Source: Strix aluco
Taxonomy: Eukaryota > Chordata > Aves > Strigiformes > Strigidae
Assembly (NCBI RefSeq): GCF_031877795.1
Contig: NC_133932.1
Location: 21,082,180 to 21,146,179, forward strand
DNA: 64,000 bases
Direction: 5' to 3'
Shown piece by piece: positions 57,851 through 64,000 of the stretch. The notes beneath the pieces are model-generated. The model was given only the letters and a program-made list of their open reading frames with translations. It had not been told where the DNA came from and did not search any database. Both the position numbers and the translations under genes were made by a program. How positions within the stretch are numbered: position 1 is the stretch's first letter; each line of letters starts with the position of its first letter.

Positions 57851-60800
57851 TGGCTTCCTGCCGCTCCACGCACGGTTTAGGTTTTCTTCGTGTATATTTA
57901 ATTATTAAAAATTAATTAAATCCAGCAGTGTAGCGCTCTTCGGCTTCGCCGCCTCTCCCCGTGCAACTTCCCGCGTGGGCAGCTGCCGGGGTTTGAGCTG
58001 AGGTCGCAACTCAACGTTCCGCGTGGGGTCGGTGTCTGCCCGCGGCGCGGAGCGCTGGGCTGCAGCACCGCGTGTTGCTGACGCTGAGCACAGCGCTCCG
58101 GCAGCCGCTGCGAGGACACCGCGGGCTGGCGGGCTGGGGGTTTTTGTTGAGGAGCACCCCAGCTTTGGACCCTCGTCCTGAGCCGTTGCCGTGCCTAGGG
58201 AACTCGTAACACCTTGATTTTCTGAGACAAGCCTTTGTCTGAGGATCACGGCTCCTGCGGCGCGCAAGATGTAGGAGTGTGGGAAAAGGAATAATAATTT
58301 TCTTGGTTTTCAGTGTCTAATTACAGTCCTTAATTTTTAATCAGGTAGTTTATAATGTAGCTGTGGTTTCATCATTGGCGATTACCTACGTACACATCAG
58401 GACCTTAGAAAATAAAGGAGCTATAGTATGAAATACAGAGCCATTGGTTTGAATACTAGCTAGATACACCTTCACTTTAAAGTGCTGGGGGGTTTATGTT
58501 AATTTACAAGGAAAAATAAGTGATTGGAATGTAGTAGCGCATTTTGATAGCTAGACATAAATTTAACCTGAGGAAGAATTGTAGTTTTATGGTGGCAGTA
58601 CCCAAATAAACCACACTTTTATAACCTTGCATGGAAAAACAGTCTATTAGAATATTATAATAGCAGTCTAAAGATGTATGTGGACATAGGAAGGTACAAA
58701 CTATGTGTTTGGTGTCAGTATTTCTTGATTTCCTGAAAGTGCTATATTGCAAACAGCAAGTTTTCATTGTTTTTCATGTGGCTTTTTAGTTATTTTTCAC
58801 TGATGGTGCTAGACTGAAATCTAGATCATGTGCGATGATGTAGATACTATGGAAGTTTAGCAATTCACTATGAGATAAGTTAAATAAAATACCCTCTACG
58901 AGTTTATTCCCGTATGTCTGTATTGTCTATTAGGTCAGATCAGTCAGAGATGAGTTAGTAAGCAAAACTGAAATCCTGGCTTTGAAAATGCACAGATGAA
59001 GGGGAGGAGAGAGCTTGTAATTTAAATTCAGTTCCCCACTTTCCTTGAGAGAGAGGTGGGGCAGCTTAACTGTGGGGTACTCTTAAATTGAGCTGATTAG
59101 CTGAGAGAACAGAAAAGCATTTTTTTTCCACAACATTTCTTCATGAATGTTTACTTGAGGTAAACAAAGATGTCCATAACAGGCTTCATGACTGCAATAA
59201 ATAAAGTATGTCTGAGCTATTGCTTGCCAAGACTTACTTAAGCCTGAATGCTGGGATGGTTGATTTGGATCTTTTTGGTAGTAGCGATAGGATAAGAGTA
59301 GGCCTTGAATTTATCCTTTAAAAGAATAATGCTTAGATGTCAGTGTTTCTTTTAGACTCTCAATGCCCTGTTTCAGGATCTATTTGCAAACCAAAATGTA
59401 AAGAGAGGATCTTAGTCCTTTATGCTATAGACAAACTTTAAAAATCAACCAGATGGAATAAATAACCTTTCCTTAGTGACAGTATGCAAGTATCAGTAGC
59501 AAACAAAAGCAGGGACTGTGTATTTTCTGTTTGTTGGATACTAAGCATAGTGGGACACAAAGACTGGTTCAGAAGGATGATACGATATCCTGTATTAATT
59601 TAAAATTGACCACCTTCAAATCAAAGTATGAAAAGTGAATTTGGATAATAAAAGCAGATTAACAGTGGGAAGACTGGTCTGTATTCTAGAGTTGTACTTT
59701 GAAAAAGGTGGTGTGTGTTTGTTTTTAAAGAAACATATAAGCTACTCTAGTATTGGTCCATTGGAGTATTTAAGCACATTGTTAATTTAAACCAGGGGAC
59801 TAGGTTCAGTCATGGTTAGGTACTCAGATGAAATGGCTGCTATGAAGAGACCCTTGCAAATCGTAGCTTTCTGGTACTGTTCTTTAGAGTTGTAGATAAA
59901 GTGGCTGATTTGGAAAAATACTTTTCTGATACACTCTCAGGAGAAAAAGGAGAGGTGAGCTTTCAGGCATATGAGTCTTGAAGAAACTCTCAAGGTTATG
60001 CTTTAAATCTTTCCAAGCTTTCTGGCTATATCAGCTGGTCTAATGAAAGTCATTAGTCTTCCCTATCTCCCTTTCTAGGGTGAACATTGCCAGTGAACTT
60101 TCGCTGGCAAGCTAAGGCAGACTGTCTTGGGATGCTTTGTGGATTATGACCCAAATTGAGTACTCTGATCTATTCTGGGCCTGTCTTAATTTCTCATCTG
60201 CAGATACAAGGAAATTAAATGAGGCCATGTGTAGTAAAGAATGAAGTGAGTATGTTGAAAATTACAGAACCCTGAATGAGATAAATGATCAAAGACTGGT
60301 ATAAATGTATGGTTATTTGAAATGCACAGCGCTTGACATGTAAAATAAGGTTATGAGGAGAAGTGTCTGAGGCCTCAGCAACTCACTATCTTCCAAACCC
60401 TGCAGGGACTCACTAACGCTTTACTTTATCTTGGAGGAGCTCCACTGAAATCAAATGACATGGCACTTACATGTGTAAGAGTTTGTGAGATCATGCTCTA
60501 AAGGCTACGTCACCTTATACCTTGTCGTATGAAGGTAGGCTGAGTTAGGAGCGGGACAGAAATGAAAAGACAGGGAGAGAATTGCAGACCCTCTAGAAGC
60601 TCAGGCTGCTGTTCCACTCAACGCTTGAATTTCCTTCCTGAGTAAGAATCTGCAGGGGCGCAGGCTGAATGTGATGGCTGTGTTTGAATGTATGGCTCTG
60701 CTGAAGTCTGCGTGTGTGTCATGATGTTATCTCTAATTGCATTCATTAGTAAATGGTACTTGGAAATTGGAGTGCGCTCTCTGGGGTGGAGAGGTGATGG

Positions 60801-63800
60801 CAGTGCACTCTATGGGCACAAAAGGTGAGACACTGGAAAGAAAATGAAGTGGAAAGGGTCAGGGAAGGATTGGTGGCCATCACAAACGGTGTGCGTGGAA
60901 ATTTTTGAAGAAGAATAAGGAGTTAGAAGCAATAGGAATAATTGAAGAAGGCCCTAGAGGAGAGGCTCAAGAAGGTGGAGAAGAGCAGTGAAAATGGTGC
61001 ATCTGTAAGATGCTGGAGGTTCCCTCTGGTGCCGTGGTTCTGAAATTAATTTTCTCTGCTTTGTTCAAAATGAAATCACTTATTTATGTGTACAAGTATA
61101 AAAAAGTGTTTTATACAGCACTTCTCACCCTCACCTTGCATGAGAGCTGAAAAATAGCTTTCATAGGAGAAACAGGGGAGTCGCATCTAGCAAATACACA
61201 GGTATGAAATAACCCTTAGAAACACTGAGAGTAAAATTATGAGATAGATTTTATAAGGGAAAACTATTTAACTGTCTGCAAATAATGTCAGTAGTGAAAT
61301 GTTGTCAAGTAAGAATAATGCTAAAATAAATGAGGTTGCAATGGGAATCAGGTCAGTAAGCTACGGAATGGTCAGTGGATTATGTATTTGGAAATGGTTT
61401 GTAATTCTAAATATTTTCATTTTCCCCAAAAAGGATATTTTTAATTATATTTATGAAAATATTGAGGAATGTGGTGAATCTGAAATACCTGAATGTCTTG
61501 CTTCCCATCTGTTCACATTTTAAGTTGAACTGTGTGTGTATGTGAAGCAGAGAGAGTATATTGTTCTTATATGTAACTTGTTTCTTGCTTTCTCTGTCTA
61601 AAAAGGATCAGTTGCCAATAGACTACTACTCTTCTATTCCTTACAGCATACAAGGTGTACACGATAGAGGGAAATACACATCTAGGTGTGGAAGCATGGT
61701 TTGATTTAATTTGTTCTTGTGAGGACTGTGTGACATCTATGGAGACTGAAACTGTCTTTTGATGTGAGAGGGGCTTTGTGATGTGCATATTTTGCTCAAT
61801 AATCCACTGAATTCACTTGACAGACTTCTGAGTAAGTAAAAAATGGCAAAAACGAGTTAAAGAAAAACTGTGGTATCTTAAATGTGAAATGTTACTGTTA
61901 GAGTTTGATGAAGAGCTTTTGGTAACAGGAACTCAGAACATTTAAAGGATGTTGTCTTCATCTTAATTTTTTACTCCTGAATGTATTTGTGAACAATTCT
62001 GGGAAAAAAAAAAAATGAACCACAAAAAACCCCAAACCCAACCATCCTCGATATATGTAAGAGACAGATAAGTAAGATTTTTTTTGTTGCATGGAAATAG
62101 CATATCAAGGTAAGATACTTAGGTATGCAAGATTACACCTTAGTTTCAGTCACTCTCAGCATCTTAATAAATACTTTGCTCCATTTAGTATGTGCATAAA
62201 GTTCAGTACTTTGTGAAACCCTCTAAATGCCTAACTCTTCCTTACAGAAATCTGGTTTTAATTATTACCTTGATTGGTGATGATAAGATACTTTTGAGTT
62301 GCAGACTACGTCTTTTATAGTCTTCACATCTGATTGCAAGGTTCTTCCTTGGTGAAAGAGCCAACACTTCATTTTAAAATAGTGCCATTACTTTGTACAA
62401 GCTGATTTAGTTTTGCATCAGTAATCAAGTACAGTAGGACATCATATTTCTGTAGGGCATTCATGAAATCAAGGGTTATGCTTTTAAAAGCATTTGCTTG
62501 CAAATATCGTATCTTTAAATGACTTTGCTCAAGGAGAAAAGGAAATCCAGGCTGGCAACAAAATAGGTAAATACCGTTAGCATTTTATCACAAGCTTCAA
62601 GAACTCCTCAAGGCATCAGGTTCAGAAAAAAGAGCGAGAGATTATGGGGAGGATATTTATTATTACAAACCACAAAGTCAACAGGGACTGCTAAATGTTC
62701 TTACAGTCATAATAGCCTATCTCATGTTAATTCTAGCCCGAAGCTCTGTGACTCTTTATGTGCAGAGATAATGGGGGGTAAAACTGTATTTTTAGTTTAG
62801 CAGCAGATTCCTCCCAACCATGGAAAATAAATTAGAGAGCTTTGCAAACTAAAAATGATTTGGGCTTTGAAGGAATTCCCAGCAATAATATACAAGACTT
62901 ATTACCCTGGGTAGTTAGAGGGTCCTGTATGTTTATGGCTGATAGTAGTCATTTTGGTTGAATATTGCCTCTGTAACTTGTTTTGAAATAATTTGCCTGT
63001 AACGCAAATCCGTTGATCCTAAAGAAAAGACCTTTTTGGTAATGTTCTTATTGTTTGTACTTCCTGTGTATATCTTAGATAAAATTTAGTGTATGTTGCC
63101 CAGGCAAAATGCCGTGTTAATGATAAAGTTGTTATATTTAACTTAGCTGGAATTCACTACACATCAAGATGTAACACATTAAGATCTGTGTTAAACAGGT
63201 TCAGATTTGAGAACGTGTACATTTTTTTTCAAGTAAAAGGCACTACAAGTAGTTGTTCTAAAGTAATGCATTACTAACCTAGGAAATTCAGTTTAAGGTT
63301 ATTACTGTTCATTATTTGGTTTACATTATCTAGGAACATGGCTGCTTTGTGTTAGGAATACTATAAATGGGGAAAAAAAAAAAAAAAAAGGCACTCTACC
63401 CCCCAGAGAACCTGTTGTCCCAATATAGTAAGAAATAATACGTGGATGTCAGCAGACTGGACAACACAAAGAAACCAGAAGTTTCCTTATGTAGCCTCAC
63501 ATGCTGTCTGTGCATGGGTGTCAAGGTAAAAAGATGTTAAACATTTGAAAAAAGACCTTTGTGCCAGTTTGTGAAGAAGTCCTTCCAACAGTGATGAGTA
63601 GGTAAGGAGAAGACAAAAAGATATTTGTCAGAAGCAAAATTAATAACAGGTTGCTAAAAGCTAGAGATAGTGAGAACTGAAGGAAGGAGTCAGTGTGGAC
63701 TGTGAATGTGTGGTGGTATGGAGGAGGTACGGAGATCGGGATAGGCCAAGGAAGGCCTTGTGGTGAATAACCAGAGGAACCACATCAAAGGGTGCAACAA

Positions 63801-64000
63801 AAATAGCAGCGTAATCAAAGCAATGATCAAAGAAGATGGCTTTTTGCAAAACATTTTGAAGGAGCTGGGTTGGATTCATCAGGGACATGATGAAAGGTGT
63901 TGTACTCATATTGCTGCACAGTAATGAGTATTTGGACTAAACCCCCAGCTTTGTGCCTCAGTTAGGAAGGCTAATCTAGCAGAACTGCTCTGCAAGAGGG
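57851..64000. other. Intergenic flank beyond the CHMP2B promoter, no gene seen
   Basis: About 6 kb in which I found no exon. The first 400 bases are GC-rich and tail off the CpG island. The remainder is AT-rich with short open frames, a poly-A tract near 63369-63389 and an A-run followed by an oligo-C patch near 62010-62045. In human the next gene on this side is VGLL3, which is not recognised here. Confidence 0.55.

Noticed and set aside
56839-57915. A 358-codon plus-strand frame across the CpG island
   Set aside because: It is proline-, arginine- and glycine-rich, runs antisense through CHMP2B exon 1, and overlaps long frames on the other strand. GC-rich DNA lacks stop codons, so length is not evidence of coding.
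57851-64000. VGLL3 or a divergent partner of CHMP2B
   Set aside because: Expected from human gene order, but no matching exon was seen; it probably lies beyond the window.

Overview
The window looks like a stretch of vertebrate nuclear chromosome, most likely from a bird or another sauropsid. Genes are split into short exons with GT-AG introns, intergenic DNA is AT-rich, and there is one CpG island. Two genes are recognised with confidence: POU1F1 (Pit-1, the pituitary POU-homeodomain factor) on the plus strand and CHMP2B (an ESCRT-III subunit) on the minus strand. They converge tail to tail, as the same pair does in human. The POU1F1 reading includes a 114-nt in-frame cassette exon that I associate with non-mammalian Pit-1, and the introns are compact. 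Both points favour a bird. I recognised no CR1 element well enough to claim one, so the species stays open.

Layout. 1-6321: no gene recognised; it holds a 12-bp-arm hairpin and a short outlier cluster of a minisatellite. 6322-11905: the 3' half of a plus-strand gene for a probable single-pass membrane protein. It has a transmembrane exon, two tail exons, a stop and an AATAAA signal; its extracellular part and identity are unresolved. A GC-rich block fills its last intron. 13485-15340: a 34-bp GC-rich minisatellite. 15350-29830: no gene found. 29831-43450: POU1F1, with a TATA box, two Pit-1-like sites, seven coding exons (one a cassette with a probable GC donor) and a long 3' UTR. 45400-57512: CHMP2B with six coding exons, read right to left from a CpG island at about 56.9-57.85 kb. 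57.9-64 kb: no gene found.

The two named genes are not functionally linked as far as the sequence shows. POU1F1 drives growth hormone, prolactin and TSH-beta expression in pituitary cells. CHMP2B is a housekeeping endosomal factor, which fits their promoters: TATA plus autoregulatory sites for one, CpG island for the other. The most interesting items are the splice options of POU1F1 (alternative exon 2 acceptor, cassette exon with a GC donor, an open frame upstream of exon 4), the unidentified receptor-like gene with an ITIM-like read-through tail, and the 34-bp minisatellite present at two places around that gene. All exon boundaries were read by eye from splice signals, frame continuity and remembered protein families; no alignment was run.
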